A DNA stretch of 64,000 bases from Amycolatopsis thailandensis (GTDB lineage Bacteria; Actinomycetota; Actinomycetes; Mycobacteriales; Pseudonocardiaceae). Positions 16,087 to 22,788 of the stretch are shown in pieces (the stretch's first letter is position 1; each line of letters starts with the position of its first letter). Made by a program: the position numbers and the translations under genes. The notes below the pieces were generated by a model. That model saw only the letters and a list, made by a program, of their open reading frames with translations. It did no database searches and had not been told where the DNA came from. The stretch covers positions 1-64,000 of the forward strand of contig NZ_NMQT01000096.1 of the NCBI RefSeq assembly GCF_002234405.1. Reading direction: 5' to 3'.

Positions 16087-16902
16087 ATGGACGTCGAGCG
16101 GAGGCCCGGACGCCGCGGGCGGGTCGCGCGGGGGCCGGTGGAGGACAGCGGGCCCGTCGCCGGGTTCGCGCGACGGCTGTGGGAGCTGAAACGCGCCGCC
16201 GGTGACCCGTCCTACGACCGGATGCGCGACGAATACGGCGCGCTCGCCTCCAAATCGGCGCTTTCGGCCGCCGCCCGCGGAGAGCGCCTGCCCAGCTGGG
16301 ATACGGCCTGGGAGTTCGTCCGTGTGCTGGCCACCGGGGTGCTCGGCGGTGACGAGGACGAGGTCCGCCACGAATGGCGTGGTGAATGGGAGCGCGCGCG
16401 GGACGCGTTGACCGCCGACGCGCCGCCCGAACCGGTTCCGGAACGCTCGCGGCGGACGGCGTTCGTCCTTGCCGGGGCCGTCGCCCTCGTGCTCGTCGCG
16501 GCGCTGGTGTTCGTGTTCACCGCTCCGTTCGGCTCCGAGCCCGCCGCTCCGGCGGGCGACGCGTCGGAATTCGTCTCCGACGTGACCGTGCCCGACGGCA
16601 GCGAGGTCGCGGCCGGATCGACCTTCGTGAAGACGTGGGAGTTCCGGAACGCGGGATCGGTCGGATGGGTCGGCCGCTATCTGGTGCGCGCCGGCTCGTT
16701 CGGGAATCCGGGCGAATGCGGCACTCCGGAACGCGTTCCCGTTCCGCAGACCGCGCCCGGTGAACATGTGCGCGTCTCGGTCGAGGTCCACGCGCCGGAC
16801 CGCCCCGGGCATTGCCAGGTGTACTGGAAGATGGCCGACGAACAGGGCCATATCCTGCTGCCGAACACCCGCGCGGTGTTCTTCTCGGTCCGCGTAATTT
16901 GA
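16087..16902 (+). CDS. Membrane-anchored protein: N-terminal HTH-like domain, TM helix, NBR1-type Ig domain
   Basis: A 271-residue protein. Residues about 22-105 (FARRLWELKRAAGDPSYDRM, then SKSALSAAARGERLPSWDTA) match the degenerate XRE-like domain seen at the start of many actinomycete signalling proteins. A single membrane helix follows at about 121-141. The outer part (about 165-270) is an NBR1-like Ig domain: VPDGSEVAAGSTFVKTWEFR NAG, a Cys pair, then VYWKMADEQGHILLP. In eukaryotes that fold belongs to the autophagy receptor NBR1; the bacterial role is unknown. The layout suggests an outside sensor linked to an inside adaptor. Confidence 0.8.
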   Translation: MDVERRPGRRGRVARGPVEDSGPVAGFARRLWELKRAAGDPSYDRMRDEYGALASKSALSAAARGERLPSWDTAWEFVRVLATGVLGGDEDEVRHEWRGEWERARDALTADAPPEPVPERSRRTAFVLAGAVALVLVAALVFVFTAPFGSEPAAPAGDASEFVSDVTVPDGSEVAAGSTFVKTWEFRNAGSVGWVGRYLVRAGSFGNPGECGTPERVPVPQTAPGEHVRVSVEVHAPDRPGHCQVYWKMADEQGHILLPNTRAVFFSVRVI

Positions 16903-17082
16903 CCTTCGGGGCCGGTGGCCAAAGCGCTGACCTGCGTGGACATTGTTTCCCCGGCCATGGCCATTGCGTGGCCGTGAATCGCTTTCCGAGTGGTCGCCGT
17001 CGCCTTTAGCGTCATCGGCGTCCGGGAATTCCGGATGGGGATTTTCCGAAACACTCTCACATTGATCTCGGAAAGGGAATCC

Positions 17083-17424
17083 ATGCGTCCGTACGTCAAG
17101 GTCGCCGCACTGGCCGGGGCCACGCTCACCGTGGCACTCCTGCCGGTCACCGCCGCGCAGGCGGCTCCGGCGCCCGCTTCGGGCAGTGATCCGATCATCA
17201 CCTGCGAATCCGGCTATCACGGCTGGATGCGCCGGGCCGGGAAGGACGCGATCTGCCTGAAGCCGGGCACCCGCACCTGGGACGTCAAGGTCTTCGAATG
17301 CGCCGGGGATCTGACGGTGCATTTCAAGAACGGCGAGAAGGCCTATTGCGGGGGAAACATGAAGATCGGCCTCGACCTGGCCGTCCAGTCCAATGTCGTC
17401 AAGACCGTTGTGGGGAACCGATGA
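17083..17424 (+). CDS. Small secreted Cys-containing protein
   Basis: A 113-residue precursor with a Sec signal peptide (cleavage near TAAQA-AP, about residue 28). The mature part is about 85 residues and has four cysteines (ITCESGYH, AICLKPG, FECAGD, AYCGGN) that could form two disulfides. GAAAGGGA precedes the ATG. Its TGA overlaps the ATG of the next secreted gene (ATGA), so the two are translated together and may act as a pair. No family recognised. Confidence 0.8.
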   Translation: MRPYVKVAALAGATLTVALLPVTAAQAAPAPASGSDPIITCESGYHGWMRRAGKDAICLKPGTRTWDVKVFECAGDLTVHFKNGEKAYCGGNMKIGLDLAVQSNVVKTVVGNR

Positions 17425-17798
17425 ACAAGAAGCTGCTCGCCGTCGTCCCGGTCGCGCTGGCCGGCACCCTGCTGATGGCACCGTCCGCTTCGGCGGCGTC
17501 GAAGGTCTGCGAGGGCGGACCGCTGATGGGCGCGTCGACCAAGGTCGTCGAGGTGAGCGCGGGGCAGAGCATCGACATCACCGTGCACAACCACGACTAC
17601 CGGGGAATGCTCGTCCAGATCATCGACGACACCTTCGACAAAGGTCTCTGGAGCGGGGGCATCGCGCCCGGCAAGGAGCACACGGTGAAACACGGCGTGC
17701 TCGGGGAGCCGCCGGTGGGTCACAAGATCCGCTTCGAGGTGACCTCCAACCTCTCGAACAACTACACGTACAAGATCTCTTCGGACCGCTGCTACTGA
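17421..17798 (+). CDS. Small secreted protein, partner of the preceding gene
   Basis: A 125-residue precursor with a clear Sec signal peptide (MNKKLLAVVPVALAGTLLMA, cleavage after ASA). The mature domain is about 100 residues, predicted mainly beta, with one Cys near each end (KVCEGG and SDRCY) likely to form a disulfide. It starts by 4-bp overlap with the previous secreted gene. No family recognised. The stop codon lies in the left arm of the long palindrome 17795-17866. Confidence 0.8.
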   Translation: MNKKLLAVVPVALAGTLLMAPSASAASKVCEGGPLMGASTKVVEVSAGQSIDITVHNHDYRGMLVQIIDDTFDKGLWSGGIAPGKEHTVKHGVLGEPPVGHKIRFEVTSNLSNNYTYKISSDRCY

Positions 17799-17866
17799 CG
17801 CGTTTCGTCCTCTGGATGCGGTCGTTGCACGCGCAAGGACCGCATCCAGAGGACGAATTGCGTCAG
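17795..17866. repeat. Long inverted repeat, family B copy 1
   Basis: The inner arms 17804-17823 and 17838-17857 are perfect 20-bp reverse complements (TTCGTCCTCTGGATGCGGTC). Outside them, CTGACGC (17795-17801) pairs with GCGTCAG (17860-17866), and the loop contains TTGC/GCAA. The stop codons of both convergent genes lie inside. Related copies lie at 53930-53978 and 60851-60906. Probably a bidirectional terminator, but the sequence itself is conserved between copies. Confidence 0.85.
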
Positions 17867-19374
17867 GGCTTGAGGAGGCCGCGGACGGTGTCGATGGTGT
17901 CGGCGTCCGCGGCTTCCTTGTCCGGCCGGTACCGCACGACCCGCGCGAAGCGCAGCGCCAGCCCGCCCGGATACCGGGTGCTCACCTGGGCCCCGTCGAG
18001 TTCGATCTCGACGACGATCTCCGGGCGTACGTGCACCGCCCAGTCCGTGCGGTGCGTCTCGATCTCCTGGAACGTCTTCGTCTGCCAGGACAGCAACTCG
18101 TCCGTCATGCCCTTGAACGTCTTGCCGACCATGATCGGTGGCCCGCCTTCGGGGTCCCGCGCGCCGAGATGCAGGTTCGACAGCGTGCCGGTGCGCCTGC
18201 CGTGCCCCCATTCCGCGGCGAGCACGATCAGATCGATCGTGTGCACCGGTTTCACCTTGAGCCACGCGCGCCCGCGACGGCCCGCCGCGTACGGTGACGC
18301 GAGGTCTTTGACCATCACGCCCTCGTGCCCGGCGGACATCGCCGCTTCCAGCACTTCGGCGGCGGACGCCGGCGCGACCTCGCCGGGGATGACGTGCTCT
18401 CCGGCGACCTTCCGCAGCGCGGCGTTCCGCTCGGACAACGGCGCGTCCAGCAGATCCGCGCCGTCGAGATGCAGGCAATCGAAGAAGTACGGCCGCAGCA
18501 GCAACGCCTTGACCTGCTCCTCGCGCGTGCTGCCGAACCGGCTCATCGTTTCCTGGAACGGCCTCGGCCTGCCGTCGTCGGTCAGCGCCAGCGTCTCGCC
18601 GTCGAGCACCACCGACGTGCACGGCAGCGCGCGCACGAGCTCCACCAGCTCGCCGACGCTGCCGGTGATCTCCCGCAGTGTCCGCGTGTAGACGTGCACC
18701 TCGTCACCGTCGCGGTGGACCTGGATCCGCGCACCGTCCATTTTGTACTCGACCAGCGCCTCGGCGTGCTCGGTGACCGCCTCTTCCAGCGACTCCGCCG
18801 GGGACGCCAGCATCGGCCGGATCGGCCTGCCCAGTGCCAGCCTGAACTCGGCCAGCCGCTCCCGGCCGCCGGTCATCGCCGCGAGACCCGTCACCGGCAG
18901 CTGCCCGGACAACATGAACGCCCGCCGGACCTCCTCGCCCGGGATCTCGGACGCCGCCGCGATGGCGTCCACCATGATCCCTTCGAGCGCGCCCTGCCGC
19001 AGCTCGCCGGTGAGCAGCCGGAACAGGAACTCCTGCTCGTCCTTCGTCAACCTGCTGAACAGCGCCCGCAACGTGTCCGCGCGCAGCTTCACCGACCCCG
19101 AACCGGACGCCGCCCCCACCGTGCCGAGCGCCGTGTCGACCTCGGCCACTGTCGACGACGGCTCGGCGGCCGGAGCCGCGTCCAGTTCGGCCAGCGTCCG
19201 CCAGCCGGTGCCGATGCGGCCCTGTGTCGGCTGCCCGGTGAGGAACGCGATGACCGCGGGGAGCTCCGGTTCGCCCGCGGCGCGCAGCAGTGCGGCCAGG
19301 GTGGCGATCTTCGCCTTCCTGGACCTCGTGGCGGCCAGTTCGGCCGACGCGGTCACCACCGCGGTGAACAACAT
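17863..19374 (-). CDS. ligB: ATP-dependent DNA ligase LigB-type
   Basis: A 503-residue ATP-dependent ligase. After a helical DNA-binding domain (1-190), motif I YKMDGARIQ carries the adenylated Lys (about Lys211). VLDGETLAL, FFDCLHLDG, EGVMVKDLASPYAAGRRGRA and WLKVKP follow as nucleotidyltransferase motifs III-V. The C-terminal OB fold includes VVEIELDGAQVSTRYPGGLALRFARVVRYRPDK. It is an accessory repair ligase beside NAD-dependent LigA in mycobacteria. It has no nuclease or polymerase domain and so is not LigD. Monocistronic. Confidence 0.93.
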   Translation of the reverse strand: MLFTAVVTASAELAATRSRKAKIATLAALLRAAGEPELPAVIAFLTGQPTQGRIGTGWRTLAELDAAPAAEPSSTVAEVDTALGTVGAASGSGSVKLRADTLRALFSRLTKDEQEFLFRLLTGELRQGALEGIMVDAIAAASEIPGEEVRRAFMLSGQLPVTGLAAMTGGRERLAEFRLALGRPIRPMLASPAESLEEAVTEHAEALVEYKMDGARIQVHRDGDEVHVYTRTLREITGSVGELVELVRALPCTSVVLDGETLALTDDGRPRPFQETMSRFGSTREEQVKALLLRPYFFDCLHLDGADLLDAPLSERNAALRKVAGEHVIPGEVAPASAAEVLEAAMSAGHEGVMVKDLASPYAAGRRGRAWLKVKPVHTIDLIVLAAEWGHGRRTGTLSNLHLGARDPEGGPPIMVGKTFKGMTDELLSWQTKTFQEIETHRTDWAVHVRPEIVVEIELDGAQVSTRYPGGLALRFARVVRYRPDKEAADADTIDTVRGLLKP

Positions 19375-19420
19375 GGGTCCATCATGAACCCGGGGACCGA
19401 CAGTTTCCCGCCGAGCGGGT

Positions 19421-20263
19421 TCAGGCGTGCGCGGGATCGGCGACCCAGCTGGCGAGCAGGCCGAGCGCCCGCTCGCTGTCGGAGCCGGGTTCGGCGGTGT
19501 AGATCACCAGGGCCAGGTCCGGATCGTCGGGCAGCCGCAACGTCTCGTAGCGCAGCCGGAGCTCGCCCACGATCGGGTTGATCATCACCTTCCACGAGTG
19601 CGCCTTCTCGCGCACGGTGTGCTTCGCCCACAGCTTCCGGAACTCCTCGCTGCCGAGGGAGAGCTCGCCGACGAGCTGGGCGAGATACGGGTCGTCCGGA
19701 TACTTCCCGCTCTCGGAGCGGAGGTTCGCCACGACCTCCTTCGCCACTGTCGCCCACTCCGGGTGCATCTCGCGGGCGTACTCGTCGAGGAAGAACAGCT
19801 TCGGGATGTTGCGCTCGCCGGGCGGCGTGGCGCCGAAGTCGAAGGACAGCGCGCCGCCGAGCGGGTTCCAGGCCAGCACGTCCAGGTAGCGGCCGAAGAC
19901 GAACGCCGGGGACTGGATCGCGTTCAGCATCAGCTGGAGTTCCGGGCGGATCCGCTGCACCCGCGGCCGCGCGACGCGTTTGCGTTTCGGCGCGGCCAGA
20001 TTGCGCAGGTAGGTCTCCTCGTCGCGGTGCAGGCGCAGCGCCCGGCTCAGCGATTCGAGGACGGAGTCGGACACGTTGCGCGCTCGGCCCTGCTCCAGCC
20101 GCGTGTAGTAGTCGACGCTGATCCCGGCCAGCTGCGCGAGCTCCTCACGCCGCAGCCCGGCGACCCGGCGCTGGTTGAACCCCGTCGGGAGGCCGAGGTC
20201 GGCCGGGTCCAGCGCGGCCCTGCGTGCCTTGAGGAAGTCGCCCAGTTCGGCCGTCTCGGTCAT
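19421..20263 (-). CDS. XRE-family regulator with MmyB-type ligand domain
   Basis: A 280-residue regulator. The N-terminal HTH has the hallmark GFNQRRVAGLRREELAQLAG followed by ISVDYYTRLEQGRARNVSDS. The C-terminal domain (from about residue 105: NAIQSPAFVFGRYLDVLAWN to MINPIVGELRLRYETLRLPD) is the PAS-like MmyB domain, which in known structures binds a fatty acid-like ligand. Such regulators usually control a neighbouring dehydrogenase; none is adjacent here. The start region faces the 620-bp repeat-rich gap. Confidence 0.9.
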   Translation of the reverse strand: MTETAELGDFLKARRAALDPADLGLPTGFNQRRVAGLRREELAQLAGISVDYYTRLEQGRARNVSDSVLESLSRALRLHRDEETYLRNLAAPKRKRVARPRVQRIRPELQLMLNAIQSPAFVFGRYLDVLAWNPLGGALSFDFGATPPGERNIPKLFFLDEYAREMHPEWATVAKEVVANLRSESGKYPDDPYLAQLVGELSLGSEEFRKLWAKHTVREKAHSWKVMINPIVGELRLRYETLRLPDDPDLALVIYTAEPGSDSERALGLLASWVADPAHA

Positions 20264-20334
20264 GTCGACAAGTATCCCGGAGGCCGCTTGGCCGTGCCTG
20301 GCCCTGACAGACCCAGGCGGGCCGAGCCGGTACT

Positions 20335-20489
20335 TTCGCGTGACCGAGTGGACGGCACGCGTGATCAGACGGACGACACGTGTGTCCAGGCGGACGACAC
20401 TCGGCGACGGCCGAGTCCCTCGCGTGCCGTCCGTCTGGACACACGTGCCGTCCGCTCAATCACGCGTGCCGTCCCACCGGTCACGCGAA
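20335..20489. repeat. Inverted array of about 21-bp units, family D copy 1
   Basis: Three direct units on the left (core GGACGRCACGCGTGATCAGA) are followed by three inverted units on the right, so that arms of about 70 bp are near-complementary. The array starts TTCGCGTGACC and ends GGTCACGCGAA. Cores contain ACGCGT or ACACGTGTGT. A second copy lies at 31106-31257. The period is close to two helical turns. No coding frame fits. It lies between divergent genes. Confidence 0.8.
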
Positions 20490-20583
20490 ATCGCCCGACC
20501 GTAGGTACCTGAGACACGGTTGGCCCTAACCCGAATCGCCACTCACGACCCAGGCGGGCCGGGCCGGTACTTGCCCACCTGCG

Positions 20584-20638
20584 GTACATGAAGGTCCCCT
20601 TCCTTGCGCCAGGCGCAAGGAAGGGGGCCTTCATGTAC
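20584..20638. repeat. Long inverted repeat, family A copy 1
   Basis: GTACATGAAGG... at 20584 pairs with ...CCTTCATGTAC ending at 20638, arms of about 26 bp with one mismatch and a 2-3 nt loop around GCGCC-AGGCGC. The right arm is almost identical to the right part of the copy at 59652-59696. First of three adjacent hairpins. Confidence 0.8.
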
Positions 20639-20649
20639 TTGGGCAGGGT

Positions 20650-20696
20650 GTGAAGGTCGAGTTTCCTCGGCTGAGCCGAGGGAAGGGGGCCTTCAC
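20650..20696. repeat. Long inverted repeat, family A copy 2
   Basis: GTGAAGG...CCTCGGCT pairs with AGCCGAGG...CCTTCAC; the stem has a few mismatches in the middle. It shares the GTGAAGG/CCTTCAC ends and the AAGGGGGCCTTC core with its neighbours. Not followed by a T-run. Confidence 0.7.
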
Positions 20697-20746
20697 GCGC
20701 CGCCGCTGTGACTTTTGGTGCACCTGGTGCGCAAGTGGTGATATCG

Positions 20747-20805
20747 AGGTCCGTGAAGGCCTCCTTCCCTACTTTCAGGGTAGGGAAGGAGGCCTTCACG
20801 GACCT
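20747..20805. repeat. Perfect 26-bp inverted repeat, family A copy 3
   Basis: Arms 20747-20772 and 20780-20805 are exact reverse complements over 26 bp (begins AGGTCCGTGAAGGCC), with a 7-nt loop. It lies 77 bp before the EamA transporter start, in a divergent intergenic region where a terminator has no obvious gene to serve. Confidence 0.85.
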
Positions 20806-20882
20806 CCGGTGGACTTATGGTCCAGTCCGGTGACCGTGTTCTGGCTCTGTGCTCAGGGCCAAATCGCCGACATCGTGGACGT

Positions 20883-21977
20883 ATGGACAGCGAACGAAGA
20901 GGCGTGACGCTCGGCGTACTGGGGGTGCTGATCGTCGGCGCGTCCGTGCCGGTCACGGGGATGCTCGACGGCTACCCGGTGATCACCGGACAGGCGCTGC
21001 GCTACGCGCTGGCGGGAGCCCTCCTGCTGGCGTGGGCGCGGCTGCGCGGACAGCCGATGCCGCTGCCGGGCCGGCGCGACTGGCCCGCGCTGATCGCGCT
21101 CGCGGCGACCGGGATGATCGGGTTCCAGGCGTGCCTGCTGTTCGCGCAGCGCTACGCCGAACCCGGACTGGTCGCGGCCTTCCTCGGCGGTACGCCGCTC
21201 GTGCTCGCCCTCGCCGCCCCGCTGGCCAAGGGAAAACGGCCGTCATGGGCGCCGGTTGCCGGGGCCGTGCTCGCCGGACTCGGGATCGCGGTGCTGTCCG
21301 GCGGCGGCGCCGCGCGCTGGCAGGGACTGGTGCTCGCGGCGCTGGCGATGGTGTGCGAAGCGCTGTTCACCCTGCTCGCCGTCGGCGTGCTCGAACGCCT
21401 CGGCGCGTTGGCGACCGCGACCTGGAGTTGTTGCGCCGCGGGCGTCGGCGGCGCGGTGGTCGGCACGGTCGCGGACCCGTCCGCCGCCTGGGTGTGGCCG
21501 GACGGACGTGAGCTGATCGCTCTCGGCTACCTGACGGTCGTCGTCACCGCGATCGCGTTTCTCCTTTGGTACTCGGCGGTTTCGATGCTGGGCGCTGATC
21601 GGGCCGGGGTGCTGGTCGGGCTGATGCCGGTCTCCGGACTGGCCGTCTCACTCCTGCTGGACATGCAGGACTTCCGCTTCTCCCAGCTGATCGGGGTCGC
21701 GCTGGTGTCTTCAGGCGTCGTGCTCGGCCTGCGCCGCGAGCGAGACGAGCTTGGCGCACTTGACGTCGAAGTGCTTGACGACGTCGCCGCCGATGACAGC
21801 GACCATGACCGCGCGCATCGGCCCGGCGAGGGTGATCTCCTGGACGAACTCCGTCCCGCCGTCGACCGCGCTCAGCCGCAGCGCGAGATCCATGGCGCCG
21901 AACGGAATCGGCTGGCGAATGGCGATCTCGCGGTCCTGGACCCAAGACGTGATCGTGAACGGCTCGGCGACCCGTGA
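20883..21977 (+). CDS. EamA (DMT-superfamily) transporter with long antisense-overlapping tail
   Basis: A 364-residue frame. Residues 1-about 283 form ten membrane helices in two EamA repeats (LGVLIVGASVPVTGM, ITGQALRYALAGALLLAWARL, AEPGLVAAFLGGTPLVLALA, then VVTAIAFLLWYSAVSMLGAD RAG), as in drug/metabolite exporters. The normal family end is near GVVLGLRRER. Here no stop occurs until 21977, so 80 charged non-conserved residues (DELGALDVEVLDDVAADDSD...) run antisense over the SRPBCC gene. Either a stop codon was lost or there is a sequence error near 21745. Substrate unknown. Confidence 0.85.
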   Translation: MDSERRGVTLGVLGVLIVGASVPVTGMLDGYPVITGQALRYALAGALLLAWARLRGQPMPLPGRRDWPALIALAATGMIGFQACLLFAQRYAEPGLVAAFLGGTPLVLALAAPLAKGKRPSWAPVAGAVLAGLGIAVLSGGGAARWQGLVLAALAMVCEALFTLLAVGVLERLGALATATWSCCAAGVGGAVVGTVADPSAAWVWPDGRELIALGYLTVVVTAIAFLLWYSAVSMLGADRAGVLVGLMPVSGLAVSLLLDMQDFRFSQLIGVALVSSGVVLGLRRERDELGALDVEVLDDVAADDSDHDRAHRPGEGDLLDELRPAVDRAQPQREIHGAERNRLANGDLAVLDPRRDRERLGDP

Positions 21978-22163
21978 GTGCACGCGGCCACGGAATCCGC
22001 TCGGTACGAGGAAGCCGGTCGTCCCCACCTCGGCCGGGCCGTGCAGTTCGGCGCCGGTGAGGTCGGGATCCCAGTCCGGCCAGCGGGTGAAGTCGGCCAG
22101 CGACGGCCAGAGCGCCGAAGGCGGGCAGGGAAGGATTCGACGGGAGATCCTGGTCCAGGTCAT
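21711..22163 (-). CDS. SRPBCC-family protein (polyketide cyclase/START-like)
   Basis: A 150-residue protein with the helix-grip fold: RISRRILPCPPSALWPSLAD, FTRWPDWDPDLTGAELHGPA, then GTEFVQEITLAGPMRAVMVA and a long C-terminal helix. Members bind hydrophobic ligands or act as cyclases; none can be assigned. ATG at 22163. It is divergent from the tetR gene 43 bp away, with an operator-like palindrome between them, so it is the likely target of that regulator. Its second half is overlapped antisense by the EamA frame. Confidence 0.82.
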   Translation of the reverse strand: MTWTRISRRILPCPPSALWPSLADFTRWPDWDPDLTGAELHGPAEVGTTGFLVPSGFRGRVHSRVAEPFTITSWVQDREIAIRQPIPFGAMDLALRLSAVDGGTEFVQEITLAGPMRAVMVAVIGGDVVKHFDVKCAKLVSLAAQAEHDA

Positions 22164-22175
22164 ACCCGGACGATA

Positions 22176-22196
22176 TACGGAACTATCAGTCTCGTA
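22176..22196. promoter_or_regulatory. TetR-type operator between SRPBCC and tetR genes
   Basis: A 21-bp imperfect palindrome: TACGGAACT-ATC-AGTCTCGTA, 7 of 9 positions per arm complementary. It sits in the 43-bp divergent gap, overlapping the likely promoters of both genes. Confidence 0.6.
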
Positions 22197-22206
22197 AACT
22201 GGGTGC

Positions 22207-22788
22207 ATGGCGAGAGGCAGGCCGAGGGAAGAAGGAATCGACGACGCGGTCCGCGAGGCTGTGCGGGCGTTGCTGACCGAAAGCGGTTACCAGCGCTGCA
22301 CGATCGACGCGGTCGCGGCGCGGGCGGGCGTCGGCAAGGCCGCGGTGTACCGGCGCTGGCGTTCGAAGGCGGAACTCGTGTTCGCCGCGGTGATCCACCC
22401 CGTCGAACTCGAACCGCCGGAGGACACCGGCTCGCTGCGGGGTGACGTGGCTGCGGTTCTCGGCGTGATACAGTCCTCTTTGGACGGTCCGGAGGTCAAG
22501 AGCGCGCTGCCGTCGCTGCTCGCCGACGTCCGCGCGGATCCGGCGCTGGAAGCGCGCTTCGGCGAGGCCTTCCTCGGGCGTGAACGTGGATATCTGGTCC
22601 TGATGCTGGAAAGGGCCGTCGTGAGAGGGGAACTCTCGCGACGGCCCGATCCGGCTCTCGTGCACTCGATCCTGCTCGGCCCGGTGCTGACGTGGCTGCA
22701 CCTGTTCACCGAGAAGCCGCCTTCGGGAGGGCTGGCGGCTTCGCTCGCCTCACCGCTCCACGCGGCCGTGGTCGCTCTCGGCGCTTAG
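22207..22788 (+). CDS. TetR/AcrR-family transcriptional regulator
   Basis: A 193-residue regulator. The N-terminal HTH reads ALLTESGYQRCTIDAVAARA then GVGKAAVYRRWRSKAELVFA, a standard TetR DNA-binding domain. The C-terminal half is a helical ligand domain of the type common in actinomycete TetR proteins (PSLLADVRADPALEARFGEA). Probably represses itself and the divergent SRPBCC gene through the palindrome at 22176-22196. Its end overlaps the fumC end by 4 bp. Confidence 0.92.
   Translation: MARGRPREEGIDDAVREAVRALLTESGYQRCTIDAVAARAGVGKAAVYRRWRSKAELVFAAVIHPVELEPPEDTGSLRGDVAAVLGVIQSSLDGPEVKSALPSLLADVRADPALEARFGEAFLGRERGYLVLMLERAVVRGELSRRPDPALVHSILLGPVLTWLHLFTEKPPSGGLAASLASPLHAAVVALGA

Noticed and set aside
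20335..20489. Repeat array considered as a CRISPR
   Set aside because: Units are contiguous without unique spacers, arranged in inverted groups, and there are no cas genes.
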